A stretch of DNA of 64,000 nucleotides from Halobacillus litoralis (GCF_020524085.2 NZ_CP129016.1:2660001-2724000), one strand, 5' to 3'. Positions 1 through 9,332 are shown, numbered from the stretch's first letter. Program-made: numbers and translations. Notes: generated by a model not told the origin, from the letters alone.

Positions 1-843
1 CTATGGTTCTATCAATCCAAGCAATTGAAGGAACCGGTTTTTCTCGAACATTTTTACGGTGGTGTGGGGATGTTCGAGCTTTATTACTTAACCAATAGAG
101 ATGATCCGGCACAAGTCGTGAGTGTAGAGTTTAGTGATGGAACGACCTTACATGCGGAATCGGATTATTATGCTTTGCAAAACGAGAATCCAGCCTATGG
201 GCCGGATGTGCGTAGCAGGTCCTCGCACTATTTGCTGAAAACAACACGGTTTGATGAGCAGCAAATGCGAGAGATGAGCGTTGATCATGAAGGCCAAGCT
301 ACGATCCATTTTAATAATGGAAAAACAATCATATCGGATATTGGCAAGGTTACAACCAGTGAACTCAGGGATGGAAATGGAATATTCCGTTCGCAATCAA
401 GTTCCAGTAGCAGCAACGGGCGCTCCATTCGTTCTTTTACCGTCGTTGAAGATATAAAAATAGAATCGATGACCTCCCCGTTCCCTGATGTTGATGAAGA
501 TGTAAAGATGAAATTGTACACGTCATCCATTGGTTCGACAGGTACGCCCGATGGGGGAGGACCCCGCTCGTACTCGAAAGAAATGGATAAGGATTGGAGT
601 GAAGTGGCAGGAGCTCCTCTGGAAAGCATCGATTTCCCCATCGAAATGAAGAGGGGAGAAAGAATCAGGCTGACAATGCAGGAAAAACCGAATGAGATTC
701 GCTCTTATTCCTATGAGATCGTCATGGAAGGGAAGATGATCAATGGAGAGCAGCCGTTCATGCAACCATTCTACGTTTCGAATGATCCCCAATTCTCAAC
801 AGAACAGATGGACCTGCTGATCGAAAGGAGGAGAAGCCGATGA
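1..843 (+). CDS. Hypothetical protein, 5' end outside the window
   Basis: I do not recognise this protein. The frame is open leftwards to base 1 without a stop, so the TTG at 25 is probably internal and the true start lies upstream of the window. The visible 280 residues are soluble and acidic, with a Ser-rich stretch around visible residues 130-140 and no clear membrane segment, lipobox or catalytic motif. Its stop overlaps the start of the next gene by ATGA (840-843), so the two are translationally coupled and probably act together. The partner is a membrane protein. Only partial function can be inferred. Confidence 0.7.
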   Translation, partial: LWFYQSKQLKEPVFLEHFYGGVGMFELYYLTNRDDPAQVVSVEFSDGTTLHAESDYYALQNENPAYGPDVRSRSSHYLLKTTRFDEQQMREMSVDHEGQATIHFNNGKTIISDIGKVTTSELRDGNGIFRSQSSSSSSNGRSIRSFTVVEDIKIESMTSPFPDVDEDVKMKLYTSSIGSTGTPDGGGPRSYSKEMDKDWSEVAGAPLESIDFPIEMKRGERIRLTMQEKPNEIRSYSYEIVMEGKMINGEQPFMQPFYVSNDPQFSTEQMDLLIERRRSR

Positions 844-1406
844 ATCCTTTTCACCGGATCTTCGGAGGTTTACTGCTCGTTTTAATCGACATCCACCTCG
901 GTCAAATTGAGATCTTAGCTGATTTCATCGGGTACTTCCTAATATTAAGTGCTTTGAATGGAATGGATGGAAAGTTAAAAGGGATGAAGGGGGCTAGAAC
1001 CACAGCCTTGATCATCAGTGTTCTTGCAATTCCGCAAGCCTTTTTAGGTCAGCCGGCAGGAACGGCAGAAGGTGTGACTATGGGTTTCGATCTTCCTACG
1101 ATTTACCATCAATCGTTAGGAGTGCTCAAGTTGATTCTGACCTTTTATCTGTTTCAGGTGTTCATCGATTGGGCGAGGAAAAAGACAGAGGAGGATCTTC
1201 AAGAAAGAGCACGAAAGCTATTTAGATTCTATCTGACCGCACACATCCTTTATTATGTTCTTTTGCCTTTCTCTATGAACTTCCCGGAAAACACAGTCAT
1301 CCCGTTATTTATCGTAGGCATAGCTGTCATGATCATCCTTGAGATTGTGTTCCTGGTCTTAATCCGGTCTTTTCATAATGAACAACAGAAAATGGAACTC
1401 TATTAA
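840..1406 (+). CDS. Hypothetical multi-pass membrane protein
   Basis: A 188-residue protein with about four to five hydrophobic segments (roughly residues 8-40, 55-75, 95-115, 128-145 and 155-178) separated by short charged loops, including a Lys/Glu/Arg-rich cytoplasmic loop near residues 115-128. The start overlaps the stop of the preceding gene (ATGA), and a strong hairpin terminator follows directly, so these two genes end an operon. I recognise no named family. Membrane location is inferred from hydrophobicity only. Confidence 0.75.
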   Translation: MNPFHRIFGGLLLVLIDIHLGQIEILADFIGYFLILSALNGMDGKLKGMKGARTTALIISVLAIPQAFLGQPAGTAEGVTMGFDLPTIYHQSLGVLKLILTFYLFQVFIDWARKKTEEDLQERARKLFRFYLTAHILYYVLLPFSMNFPENTVIPLFIVGIAVMIILEIVFLVLIRSFHNEQQKMELY

Positions 1407-1438
1407 AAAAGGCGCCCCGCTATGAGGCGCCTTTTTAT
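1405..1438 (+). terminator. Bidirectional rho-independent terminator
   Basis: The arms AAAGGCGCC and GGCGCCTTT enclose a short loop and are followed by a T run. An A run on the other side lets it also serve the convergent gene on the minus strand. Confidence 0.85.
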
Positions 1439-1746
1439 GTCGGCTGTTTTTCCATTTCGGGGTCCGCCTCCGCTGCATCAATGAACAAAAAGATCGCTGT
1501 CAAAATGTGCATGACCATACCGACGAAAGGCACCCAGCCGATGCATGAGGTGACGATTCCGAGGATGCTTCCTCTCGTTTCCCTCCCTTTTTGCTGGGAA
1601 AGCACAAGGGTGATGATATGGAGAATGAGCATGACGGCCAGGGGAGTCCACAGTAACGAGATGACGAAGGTTCCCCCAATAAAAGGGATGCCTAAGAATG
1701 CTTCTAAAGCGGCGGTGACCCACATGAGTATGCGTGCTGCTGACAT
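1435..1746 (-). CDS. Small membrane protein, about 103 aa
   Basis: Start chosen at the ATG of MSAARIL (1746), because GGGAGGTG lies just upstream on the minus strand. The longer frame to 1926 would run through the pullulanase promoter and has no ribosome-binding site. The protein has three hydrophobic segments (about residues 5-30, 32-50 and 60-90) and a short acidic tail. No named family is recognised. It is convergent with the preceding operon and shares its terminator. Confidence 0.65.
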   Translation of the reverse strand: MSAARILMWVTAALEAFLGIPFIGGTFVISLLWTPLAVMLILHIITLVLSQQKGRETRGSILGIVTSCIGWVPFVGMVMHILTAIFLFIDAAEADPEMEKQPT

Positions 1747-1858
1747 ACAAACACCTCCCGGTAATCCTCCTTCAATGTATTCACAGAACCGATGTTTAGA
1801 ACTTGGGACTATAGAAACAGGACAATCGTTTCCTTTTCGATCATTTTCTGAATATTTA

Positions 1859-1906
1859 TTCACATTCAGGAAATGTATGGTATATTGGTTTGTGAAAGCG
1901 TTTGCA
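1859..1906 (+). promoter_or_regulatory. Candidate promoter and cre (CcpA) site for pullulanase
   Basis: A TTCACA box (1859) and TATATT box (1881) are spaced by 16 bases. TGAAAGCGTTTGCA at 1893-1906 closely fits the catabolite-responsive element consensus and would sit at the expected transcription start, a position where CcpA normally represses. Glucose repression of the starch/glycogen enzyme is inferred. Confidence 0.65.
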
Positions 1907-1955
1907 CTAAATGGCGTGCATCGCACTCAGAACCTTTTTAAAGGAGGAAAATAAT

Positions 1956-4685
1956 TTGAGGATGAGGAAACAGTGGTGGAAGGTTGTTATCAGTGTTGTG
2001 CTTGTGTTTTTGCTGGCGAGCCCGACCTCTTTAACATCGGTCAGCTCAACAAAAACTTTTGCAGAAACAAATGAAACCGTTACCATTCATTACAAACGAT
2101 TGGATGGAAATTACGAAGGCTGGGGACTGCACCTATGGAATCAGGACGGATCCAACCCTGCGATTGAACAAGGAACGGATTGGTCGGATCCTGTGGAATT
2201 TACGAATGAAACGGACTTCGGAATGTCCGTGGAAATCCCGGTCATCGACATCAAGAACGGATTGAATTTCATCGTACATAAGGGGGATATGAAAGATACT
2301 CCAAATGATAGAAGTTTTCCAACAACCGGTGAAACAGAGTTCTGGCTGGTCCAAGGCAAGGAGGAAGTCTATCTCGAGGAACCTGTACTGACGACTTACG
2401 TCGAGTCGGCGAGAATCAAGAACGACACGCTCATTTCAGCGAAGATGAGCCAGGTGATTGAAAGTGCAGATCGTTCTGATTTTGTTCTGATGGGCGCAGA
2501 TGGAGAGCGCGTCGACATTGAATCTGCTGATGTGGATGGACAAGACGTTCGTCTTGAAACAGCAGAAGCGCTGGATCTCACTCAGACTTACACCATCGAG
2601 TATGGAGATGAAGAAACGAATGTGATTGTAGACTGGAAGTTGATGGATGAAAAGTTCGCTTATGACGGAGATGACCTCGGAGCGACGTTACATGACGACG
2701 GTACAGCCGAATTGAAGCTTTGGTCACCGATCGCAACCGATGTGTCTGTCGTTCTTTATGATAAAGACGATCAGTACGAAGTCGTGAACCGTGATATCCC
2801 GATGGGAAAAGGGGACGATGGCGTCTGGTCGGTGACGCTGGATGAGTCCAATACGGGGATCAAAGACCTCAACAGCTACTACTATCAATATAAAATCGAA
2901 GCGTATGGAGAAGAGAAGCTTGCCCTTGATCCTTACGCTAAATCCATGGCGGCTTCGAACAATGAGGATAACGATGATGTAGGAAAAGCGGCGATTGTCG
3001 ATCCTTCTGACATCGGTCCTAAACTTGACTTTGCCAAAATCAAAGGCTATGAAAAGCGTGAAGATGCAATCATTTGGGAGACACACGTCCGTGACTTCAC
3101 ATCTGACCCGAGCATCGAAGGGGAATTAGATTCCCAGTTCGGAACGTTCAATGCTTTTGTAGAAAAACTCGACTATGTAAAAGAGCTCGGTGTGACACAC
3201 ATCCAACTGCTCCCTGTCATGAAGTATTATTTCGGGGATGAGTTCAACAGCAGCACACGTGAGCGTGAGTATTCCGCTTCGGGGAACAATTACAACTGGG
3301 GCTATGATCCTCACAGCTACTTCGCTCTTTCCGGCATGTATTCCGAGCGTCAGGAAGATCCGGAAGAAAGAATCGAAGAGTTCAAGCAGCTGATTGACGA
3401 AATCCACAAACGCAAGATGGGCGTCATTTTGGATGTCGTGTACAATCACACAGCCAAAGTGAGTATCCTGGAAGACCTTGTCCCGAACTATTATCACTTC
3501 ATGGATGAGGAAGGGAATACCAAAACAGGTTACGGCGGAGGAAAAGTGGGAACGACACACGAAATGTCCCGTAAGCTTATGGTCGATTCAATCGAATACT
3601 GGGTTGATGAATTCAAAGTGGACGGCTTCCGTTTCGACTTGATGGGTGATTTGGATGCAGAAAGTGTCCAAGCCGCTTACGACGCAGCAGAAGCTTTGAA
3701 CCCGAACATTTTGATGCTCGGAGAAGGTTGGAGAACGTATGCCGGTGATAACGGAGGAGAAGGCGTTCAACCGGCCGATCAGGATTGGATGGATGAAACA
3801 GATGGAGTGGCGGTCTTCTCTGATGAGATCAGGAATGAATTGAAGTCCGGTTTCGGCAGTGAAGGGGAACCGCGTTTCATCACAGGCGGCGCTCGTAACA
3901 TCGATACCATTTTCAACAACATCAAAGGACAGCCTGGAAATGTGACAGAAGATGATCCAGGCGATATCGTACAGTACATCGCGGCCCACGACAACTTGAC
4001 GCTTCATGATGTCATCGCACAGTCGATCAAAAAGGATCCGGCGAAGCATGAAGAAGAAATCCAGAAGCGGATCCGTCTTGGGAATTCTATGATTCTGACA
4101 AGTCAGGGAATCTCTTTCCTTCATGCTGGTCAGGAATATGGCCGTACGAAGCAGTGGAAAGCAAATGGGGTTCCAGAGGATAAGTGGACCTACATGGAAG
4201 ATGAAAACTGGAATCCGTTCGAGGATCCTTACTTCATCCATGATTCCTATGATTCTACGGATGTGATCAACCAGTTCGACTGGCAGGCCGTATCACAGCC
4301 GAGCATCCAACAGGAAACGATGGAATATACGAAAGGCTTGATTGAACTGAGACGCTGGACCGATGCTTTCCGCCTTGGTTCTGAGGAAGCCGTTGAAGAA
4401 AACGTTAAGCTTTTGGAGGCTCCTGAAATCCAGGAGACCGATTTGATGCTCGCTTATAAAGCTGTCGATCCTGGCAAGAAAGCGAAAGGAAGCTATTTCG
4501 TGTTCATCAACGCCGATGATGAATCACGTACGTTGACTTTAGATGAGAACTTGAAAAAAGGAAAAGTGCTCGTCGACAATGATGAAGCTGGACACAAAAA
4601 AGTGAAAGACCCATCCGGTTTCGAGCTGAGTAAAGGTGGAATTACCATCGATCCATTGACGACGGTTGTCATCCATACAAAATAA
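1956..4685 (+). CDS. pulA: Secreted type I pullulanase (GH13)
   Basis: Hydrolyses alpha-1,6 branch points of pullulan, starch or glycogen-derived dextrins. The TTG at 1956 is preferred because AGGAGG lies eight bases upstream. Residues 1-35 form a signal peptide with a basic start, a hydrophobic core and a predicted cut near TFA-ET, so the enzyme is exported. An N-terminal CBM41-like starch-binding domain (VTIHYKRLDG...GWGLHLW) is followed by a CBM48-like domain and the GH13 barrel. The type I pullulanase signature YNWGYDP is present. The catalytic residues are all visible: nucleophile D561 in GFRFDLMG, acid/base E590 in GEGW and D679 in AAHDNL. At 909 residues it matches the family. It appears monocistronic, with its own promoter, cre site and terminator. 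Confidence 0.95.
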   Translation: MRMRKQWWKVVISVVLVFLLASPTSLTSVSSTKTFAETNETVTIHYKRLDGNYEGWGLHLWNQDGSNPAIEQGTDWSDPVEFTNETDFGMSVEIPVIDIKNGLNFIVHKGDMKDTPNDRSFPTTGETEFWLVQGKEEVYLEEPVLTTYVESARIKNDTLISAKMSQVIESADRSDFVLMGADGERVDIESADVDGQDVRLETAEALDLTQTYTIEYGDEETNVIVDWKLMDEKFAYDGDDLGATLHDDGTAELKLWSPIATDVSVVLYDKDDQYEVVNRDIPMGKGDDGVWSVTLDESNTGIKDLNSYYYQYKIEAYGEEKLALDPYAKSMAASNNEDNDDVGKAAIVDPSDIGPKLDFAKIKGYEKREDAIIWETHVRDFTSDPSIEGELDSQFGTFNAFVEKLDYVKELGVTHIQLLPVMKYYFGDEFNSSTREREYSASGNNYNWGYDPHSYFALSGMYSERQEDPEERIEEFKQLIDEIHKRKMGVILDVVYNHTAKVSILEDLVPNYYHFMDEEGNTKTGYGGGKVGTTHEMSRKLMVDSIEYWVDEFKVDGFRFDLMGDLDAESVQAAYDAAEALNPNILMLGEGWRTYAGDNGGEGVQPADQDWMDETDGVAVFSDEIRNELKSGFGSEGEPRFITGGARNIDTIFNNIKGQPGNVTEDDPGDIVQYIAAHDNLTLHDVIAQSIKKDPAKHEEEIQKRIRLGNSMILTSQGISFLHAGQEYGRTKQWKANGVPEDKWTYMEDENWNPFEDPYFIHDSYDSTDVINQFDWQAVSQPSIQQETMEYTKGLIELRRWTDAFRLGSEEAVEENVKLLEAPEIQETDLMLAYKAVDPGKKAKGSYFVFINADDESRTLTLDENLKKGKVLVDNDEAGHKKVKDPSGFELSKGGITIDPLTTVVIHTK

Positions 4686-4689
4686 AGAG

Positions 4690-4723
4690 AAACCAGCTCC
4701 TTTTCTGAGGAGCTGGTTTTTTA
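4690..4723 (+). terminator. Terminator of the pullulanase gene
   Basis: A perfect stem AACCAGCTCC/GGAGCTGGTT is followed by a T run immediately after the stop codon. Confidence 0.9.
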
Positions 4724-4741
4724 GTGTGTGCGGTACAGGGC

Positions 4742-4867
4742 TAAGTGACTTAACGGAGAGCGAAAGTGCCCTATCGCACAACCAAAGTGACTTAACGGGA
4801 AGCCAAAGTGCCCTAACTCAACACGAAAGTGCCCTAACACCACCTCAAAGTGACATAACGATCAAGA
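4742..4867. repeat. Six tandem 21-bp repeat units, AAAGTGNCYTAAC type
   Basis: Units start at 4742, 4763, 4784, 4805, 4826 and 4847, exactly 21 bases apart. Each begins (A/T)AAGTG followed by ACTTAAC, CCCTAWC or ACATAAC, then about eight variable bases. Read in one plus-strand frame they give a seven-residue peptide repeat of the type ESALTQH/QSDLTGS. There is no ribosome-binding site or start codon directly before that frame, and it follows the pullulanase terminator, so a non-coding DNA element is more likely than a protein. It runs to the 3' end of the EamA gene on the other strand. Confidence 0.85.
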
Positions 4868-5771
4868 AGCGGACTTCTCCCTCTGTTGCGCAGGCTTCTT
4901 TTTAGACTCCTGAACAATAATGACAGATAAAAGCACGAGCACGACTCCTGCATATTGGTAGATCGTCATCACTTCCGCATAAACGAAGTAACCAACGAGC
5001 GTCGCGACAACGGGTTCAATAGTGGCGACGATGGAAGCGCGGCTCGATTCCACATGTTCGAGGCCTTTGGTGTAGAGAAGGAAAGGCAGAACGGTCGAGA
5101 TGAGTCCGAGGCCGACAATCAACAGCCAGACACGGATGTCAGTCAGGAATGCCGCATTGTTCCATAGCCCGCTGAAAGGGACCACCGCAATGGTTGCGAA
5201 GGCAAACGTATAGAAGGTCACTGTCAAGGAAGGGTACTTTTTCAAAACGACCTTGCCGAAGATGCTGTAAAGCGCGTAAAACAGTCCGGAACCCAGTCCA
5301 AAAAGTAAGCCGACCAGCGACAAGGAGGCCTGCAGTTCCGGAAGCAATCCGATGACGAAGGTGCACCCGGTAAAAGTTGTGACGAGGGCGATCAGTTTTT
5401 TTCCTGTCCAGGCTTCTTTGAAAAACACCTTTGAAAAAATGGTCACGAAAACAGGCGCTGTATAAAGGAGGACGAAAGCAATCGACATCGAAGTCGCCTC
5501 GATGGCGCTGAACAGACACCAGTTGAACAAAGCGATGCTGATGACACCTGTTCCGAAGAAATAGCGCGAGTCTGCAAGTTTTATTTTCAAAAGCTTCCGA
5601 TTAGAACTGATGATGTAGCCGAACAGCATCACCATCGCAGAGGTCACCCGGAGAGCGACGACTTGAATGGGGGGAGAACCCATACTCGTACAATTCGTTT
5701 ACAAACAGACCGATGATGCCCCATAGCGATGCGCCAAGGAAAATCATGAAAAACGCGCGGTTTCTCGTCAT
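4862..5771 (-). pseudogene. EamA/DMT-family transporter with a frameshift
   Basis: A drug/metabolite-type permease of ten hydrophobic segments with two EamA repeats. The open frame at 4862-5683 lacks the first membrane segment. The missing N-terminus (MTRNRAFFMIFLGASLWGII...ELYEYGFSP) is found in another frame, beginning at an ATG at 5771 with GGAGGG upstream. The two frames join at a run of six G on the plus strand (5669-5674). Five would restore the continuous reading SP-IQVVALRV. So the gene is either inactivated, phase-variable through the homopolymer, or affected by a base-calling error. Substrate unknown. The minus-strand 3' end lies next to the 21-bp repeats. Confidence 0.8.
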
Positions 5772-5908
5772 CCGATCCCTCCTTCATCCATGAATGTCCG
5801 TCTATTATACAAAAATTTAGAAAGGTTTGAATATAGCTGTTGCAAAAAATTAGGAATTCTTGTTTGATAGAGGATAAGGGTGAAATCGAATCACAAGGGG
5901 ATGGAACA

Positions 5909-6481
5909 ATGAATCCAGTTATGCGAGACGTCAAAACAAATATAGAAACAGAACGGTTAATTTTGAAAATGCCGGAGCCCGGTGACGGAAGAGCCGTCAA
6001 TGCAGCGATTCAAAGGTCTGTGAATGAATTGAAGCCATGGCTTGGATTCGTCCAGGAGACGCCGACCGTCGAAGATACAGAAGCAAACGCGAGGGAAGCG
6101 CACGCAAAGTTTTTGCTGCGGCAGAACTTGCGGTATCTGGTTTTTCTGAAAGAGGATCGGACCTTCGTCGGCTCGACAGGCTTTCATCGAATGGACTGGG
6201 ATGTGCCGAAGTTCGAGATCGGCTACTGGATGGATACGGCTCATAGTGGAAAAGGTTACATGCGGGAAGCGGTGGAGGCGTTGACGGCGTATGCCTTGCA
6301 TGATTTAGGTGGAGCGCGTGTGGAAATCCGCTGCGAATCGGAAAATAAAAGAAGCCGCGCGATCCCGGAGTCTCTAGGTTTTGAGCTTGAAGGAATCCTA
6401 CGTAACGACGATCTCTCTGTAGATGGGAAGCGTTTGACCGATACGTGCATTTATGCCAAAGTCCATGTAAAAGGAGAGTGA
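5909..6481 (+). CDS. GNAT acetyltransferase, RimJ/RimL type
   Basis: A 190-residue GNAT protein. The start at 5909 (MNPVMRDVKT) follows an AAGGGG site. The family pattern is visible: IETERLILKMPEPGD at the N-terminus, GYWM near residue 110, the acetyl-CoA binding loop HSGKGYMREAV, and the C-terminal ARVEIRCESENKRSRAIPESLGFELEGILR segment typical of RimJ/RimL N-acetyltransferases. The acceptor could be a ribosomal protein N-terminus or a small amine and cannot be told from sequence. It ends four bases before the next gene, so the two are probably co-transcribed. Confidence 0.85.
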   Translation: MNPVMRDVKTNIETERLILKMPEPGDGRAVNAAIQRSVNELKPWLGFVQETPTVEDTEANAREAHAKFLLRQNLRYLVFLKEDRTFVGSTGFHRMDWDVPKFEIGYWMDTAHSGKGYMREAVEALTAYALHDLGGARVEIRCESENKRSRAIPESLGFELEGILRNDDLSVDGKRLTDTCIYAKVHVKGE

Positions 6482-6485
6482 TCCT

Positions 6486-7817
6486 GTGTATGACGTGACG
6501 ATCATTGGTGCCGGCGTCAGCGGTGTGTTCCTTGCTTACACGTTAGCGAAAGAACATCCGGAATGGAACATTCATGTAATCGATAAAGGAAAACCTCTGG
6601 TTGAACGGACGTGTGGATTACAGCAGGAAGGGTGCACATGTGAAGGGCCGTGCGATCGGTACGTTGGATTTGCAGGGTTGGGGAAATCAGAAGGAAAATT
6701 CAATTATACGAACGACTTTGGTGGACAGTTGGGAAGGAAGATCGGGGAAAAAGAAACGCTTGCGCTCATGGAAGAAGTTGATGAGCTTTTGTGTTCTTAT
6801 GGTGGCAACCTTGTGGAGAGATACAGTACGAAAAATGAGAAACTCTCTGCAAAAGCAGCCCAGCATTCCCTGCGAGTTTTCTCGACGGAAGTGCGCCATT
6901 TGGGGACACAACTCGCCCGGGGAATCTTTCAACGCATGTATGAGGAGATGTCTGAAAAGATAACCTTCACTTTCGAAGCGGATGTCACAGCAGTTACAAA
7001 AGAAGAAGGTCTGTTTTCAATCGATACCAACCACGGACGGTTCGAAAGCAGGAAAGTTGTGTTAGCGACAGGAATGAGTGGGAGTGACTGGCTGAAATCC
7101 AAGACAGCAGAATTAGGCCTGAAAGCAGGCGAGACACGGTTGGATCTTGGGATCAGAGTGGAGATGCGCGGCAATCAGCTCGATGCCATCCTCCAGGAAA
7201 CCTTTGAGACGAAGCTGCATTACATAACCGAGCGTTTTTCCGCCACCACCTACTGCATGAATCCGCGCGGAAGGATCGTACGTAAGTATCAGCATGGTCT
7301 GGTGATGGCAGATGGTCAGAACCAGAACGAGGAGGAGCCGAGTCAAAATTTGAATTTCACTCTTTTCGTGCCGCGGTACTACAAAGATCAAGCCGAAGCC
7401 ATGGCAGAAGCTCATCGTGTCATTGGAGGCATCAATCAAGGAAAGGGAAGGATTGTGGCGCAAAAGTTGGGAGATCTATTGGAAGGCAACCCGTCGGATC
7501 GCCTTTCTTCAGAAGTGATCCATCCCTCTTTGGAGGCGGAAGCTGGAGATCTCCAAAAAGAAGTTCCGCCTCTCTATATAGAAGCGCTTCTGGAGTTTTT
7601 CGAGGCGCTGGAAGGGCTGCTTGGGGAGAAAATCGATCGCGACACCATCCTTTATGGGCTGGACAGCAAATTTTATGAAGCGAAGATCTTCACAGATAAG
7701 CATTTTGAAACAGAGCTGTCAGGGTTGTATTTGATCGGGGACTGCTCAGGGGAAACGCACTCGTTGTCGCAGGCGGCGGCGAGCGGCATTTACTTAGCCC
7801 GTTGTATGAAAGCTTAG
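6486..7817 (+). CDS. FAD-dependent oxidoreductase
   Basis: A 443-residue flavoprotein starting with GTG. The dinucleotide-binding Rossmann motif GAGVSGVFLAYTLA sits at the N-terminus and a second FAD-contact motif LYLIGDCSGETHSLSQAAASG at the C-terminus, as in the uncharacterised FAD-dependent dehydrogenase group related to HI0933/geranylgeranyl-reductase-like proteins. A Cys-rich patch near residues 38-52 (CGLQQEGCTCEGPC) follows the first motif and could bind metal or form disulfides. The protein is soluble. It lies four bases downstream of the acetyltransferase. Substrate unknown. Confidence 0.8.
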   Translation: MYDVTIIGAGVSGVFLAYTLAKEHPEWNIHVIDKGKPLVERTCGLQQEGCTCEGPCDRYVGFAGLGKSEGKFNYTNDFGGQLGRKIGEKETLALMEEVDELLCSYGGNLVERYSTKNEKLSAKAAQHSLRVFSTEVRHLGTQLARGIFQRMYEEMSEKITFTFEADVTAVTKEEGLFSIDTNHGRFESRKVVLATGMSGSDWLKSKTAELGLKAGETRLDLGIRVEMRGNQLDAILQETFETKLHYITERFSATTYCMNPRGRIVRKYQHGLVMADGQNQNEEEPSQNLNFTLFVPRYYKDQAEAMAEAHRVIGGINQGKGRIVAQKLGDLLEGNPSDRLSSEVIHPSLEAEAGDLQKEVPPLYIEALLEFFEALEGLLGEKIDRDTILYGLDSKFYEAKIFTDKHFETELSGLYLIGDCSGETHSLSQAAASGIYLARCMKA

Positions 7818-8048
7818 CTTTTTACCATGAGACTAAACTTTTTTCTACGGTCAGGATCGTTTCTTTCACTTGCGCTTGAGTTTGAATCCCCATGAGGTGG
7901 GTCGATTCACTTGGACGTGTGGAAGAGTATGAGATGGTATCTATATCATCCGGTGAATCTGCGTCTGGATCCTTGAGTGAGAGAGGCAGTCGCATGAAAA
8001 TCGAATGTCAATGTTGAAAAATATAATTTAAAAAATTGAGAAAATTTA

Positions 8049-8077
8049 TTTACAAACCCTATCACATGCGTTAAAGT
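8049..8077 (+). promoter_or_regulatory. Promoter of the metNIQ operon
   Basis: TTTACA at 8049 and TAAAGT at 8072 are separated by 17 bases and lie about 20 bases before the riboswitch aptamer. Confidence 0.55.
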
Positions 8078-8096
8078 GTTAAAACATATACGAAGA

Positions 8097-8202
8097 TTCT
8101 TATTGAGAGTGATTGAGGGAGAAGGCCCGTAGACATCACAGCAACCTTCCACATGGAGTGGTGCTAATTCCTGCAGAATATTTTTATTCTGGGAGATAAG
8201 AG
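8097..8202 (+). ncRNA. SAM-I (S-box) riboswitch
   Basis: Conserved S-box features appear in order: TTCTTAT P1 strand, GAGAGTGATTGAGGGA, GGCCCGTAGACATCACAGCAACC, GGTGCTAATTCC and the closing ATAAGAG P1 strand (8195-8201). It precedes a hairpin terminator and the methionine transporter operon, so S-adenosylmethionine should cause premature termination. This is the standard mechanism for the class. Confidence 0.92.
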
Positions 8203-8221
8203 TTTGGCAGTCTTTCATGCG

Positions 8222-8254
8222 AAACTCTCTCCCGTAAAGGGCGGGAGTTTTTTT
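8222..8254 (+). terminator. S-box expression-platform terminator
   Basis: The stem AAACTC...GAGTTT contains an inner C/G-rich stem and is followed by seven T, between the SAM aptamer and metN. Confidence 0.8.
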
Positions 8255-8288
8255 GTAGACTTGAATTTGTGAATGAGGGGGTAAGCCG

Positions 8289-9332
8289 ATGATTTCATTG
8301 GAACAACTGAGCAAAGTCTATCAATCCAAGGCGAAAACCGTGATCGGAGTCGATGACGTCTCATTGGATATCAAGAAAGGTGAGATTTTTGGAGTCGTCG
8401 GGTACAGCGGGGCTGGGAAAAGCACCCTGCTGCGATGCATGAACATTCTAGAACGCCCGACAGAAGGGAAGGTCATGGTGGATGGAATCGATCTCATGAC
8501 CTTGAATGCCAAAGAACTAAGAAAGGCGAGACAATCGATTGGGATGATCTTTCAAGGTTTTCACCTCGCGATGGCGAAAACCGTTTTAGAAAATGTGGCT
8601 TTTGCTCTTAAAGCTTCAGGCGTCAACCGTCAGGAAAGAAAAAGAAGGGCGCAGGAATTATTGGACCTCGTCGGTTTGTCAGATAAAGCCAGCGCGTATC
8701 CTGCCCAGTTAAGTGGAGGTCAAAAACAGAGAGTGAGCATTGCGAGATCTCTGGCCAATGACCCTAAGGTGCTTTTATGTGATGAAGCCACCTCAGCGTT
8801 AGATCCGAACACGACACAATCCATTCTGACGTTGTTGAAGAAGATCAACCGAGAGCTTGGACTGACCATTGTCCTCATTACTCATGAAATGGAAGTCGTA
8901 AAAGAAATCTGCGACCGCTGTGCCGTTATGGAAGACGGAAAAATTGTGGAACAGGGGTCTACATACGAGATCTTCGCTGCCCCTGAAAACGAACTGACGA
9001 AACGCTTCATCCAAACGGTGATCGACTTCCGCATCCCGGAAAAGATCCTGTCAGAAAGGAAAGGAACCATCGTACATATGACGTTTAAAGGGGACTCGGC
9101 CAACGATTCTATTGTGTCAGACCTCTTACAAGGGTATAACTTACGGGCGAACATCCTCCATGGGAAGATCGATTACATCCAGTACCAGGCTCTTGGCACC
9201 TTTGTGATGGAATTGACCGGAGAACAAAAGGTCGTCAAACAGGCTATACAAGAATTGAAAGATAAGCTTGGAGAAGTGGAGGTGCTGCAAGATGGTCGAA
9301 CAGCTGATCAATCTCTGGCCAGAGCTGAATAA
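8289..9332 (+). CDS. metN: Methionine ABC transporter, ATP-binding protein
   Basis: ATPase of the D/L-methionine importer. Walker A GYSGAGKST (about residues 38-46), the ABC signature LSGGQKQR, Walker B VLLCDEATSALD and the switch histidine in ITHEM are all present. Residues after about 250 form the C-terminal ACT-like NIL domain found in MetN, which senses cytoplasmic methionine (family knowledge). At 347 residues it is normal length. The start codon is preceded by GAGGGGG. Its 3' end overlaps metI by about 40 bases. Expression is controlled by the upstream SAM riboswitch. Confidence 0.95.
   Translation: MISLEQLSKVYQSKAKTVIGVDDVSLDIKKGEIFGVVGYSGAGKSTLLRCMNILERPTEGKVMVDGIDLMTLNAKELRKARQSIGMIFQGFHLAMAKTVLENVAFALKASGVNRQERKRRAQELLDLVGLSDKASAYPAQLSGGQKQRVSIARSLANDPKVLLCDEATSALDPNTTQSILTLLKKINRELGLTIVLITHEMEVVKEICDRCAVMEDGKIVEQGSTYEIFAAPENELTKRFIQTVIDFRIPEKILSERKGTIVHMTFKGDSANDSIVSDLLQGYNLRANILHGKIDYIQYQALGTFVMELTGEQKVVKQAIQELKDKLGEVEVLQDGRTADQSLARAE

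Noticed and set aside
3126..4241. Long minus-strand ORFs inside the pullulanase gene
   Set aside because: Shadows of the strongly supported plus-strand gene. They have no ribosome-binding site and an unnatural composition.
4666..4905. 79-codon ORF covering the pullulanase terminator and the 21-bp repeats
   Set aside because: It starts within the pullulanase gene, crosses a terminator and overlaps the end of the EamA gene. The heptad peptide is explained by the DNA repeat.
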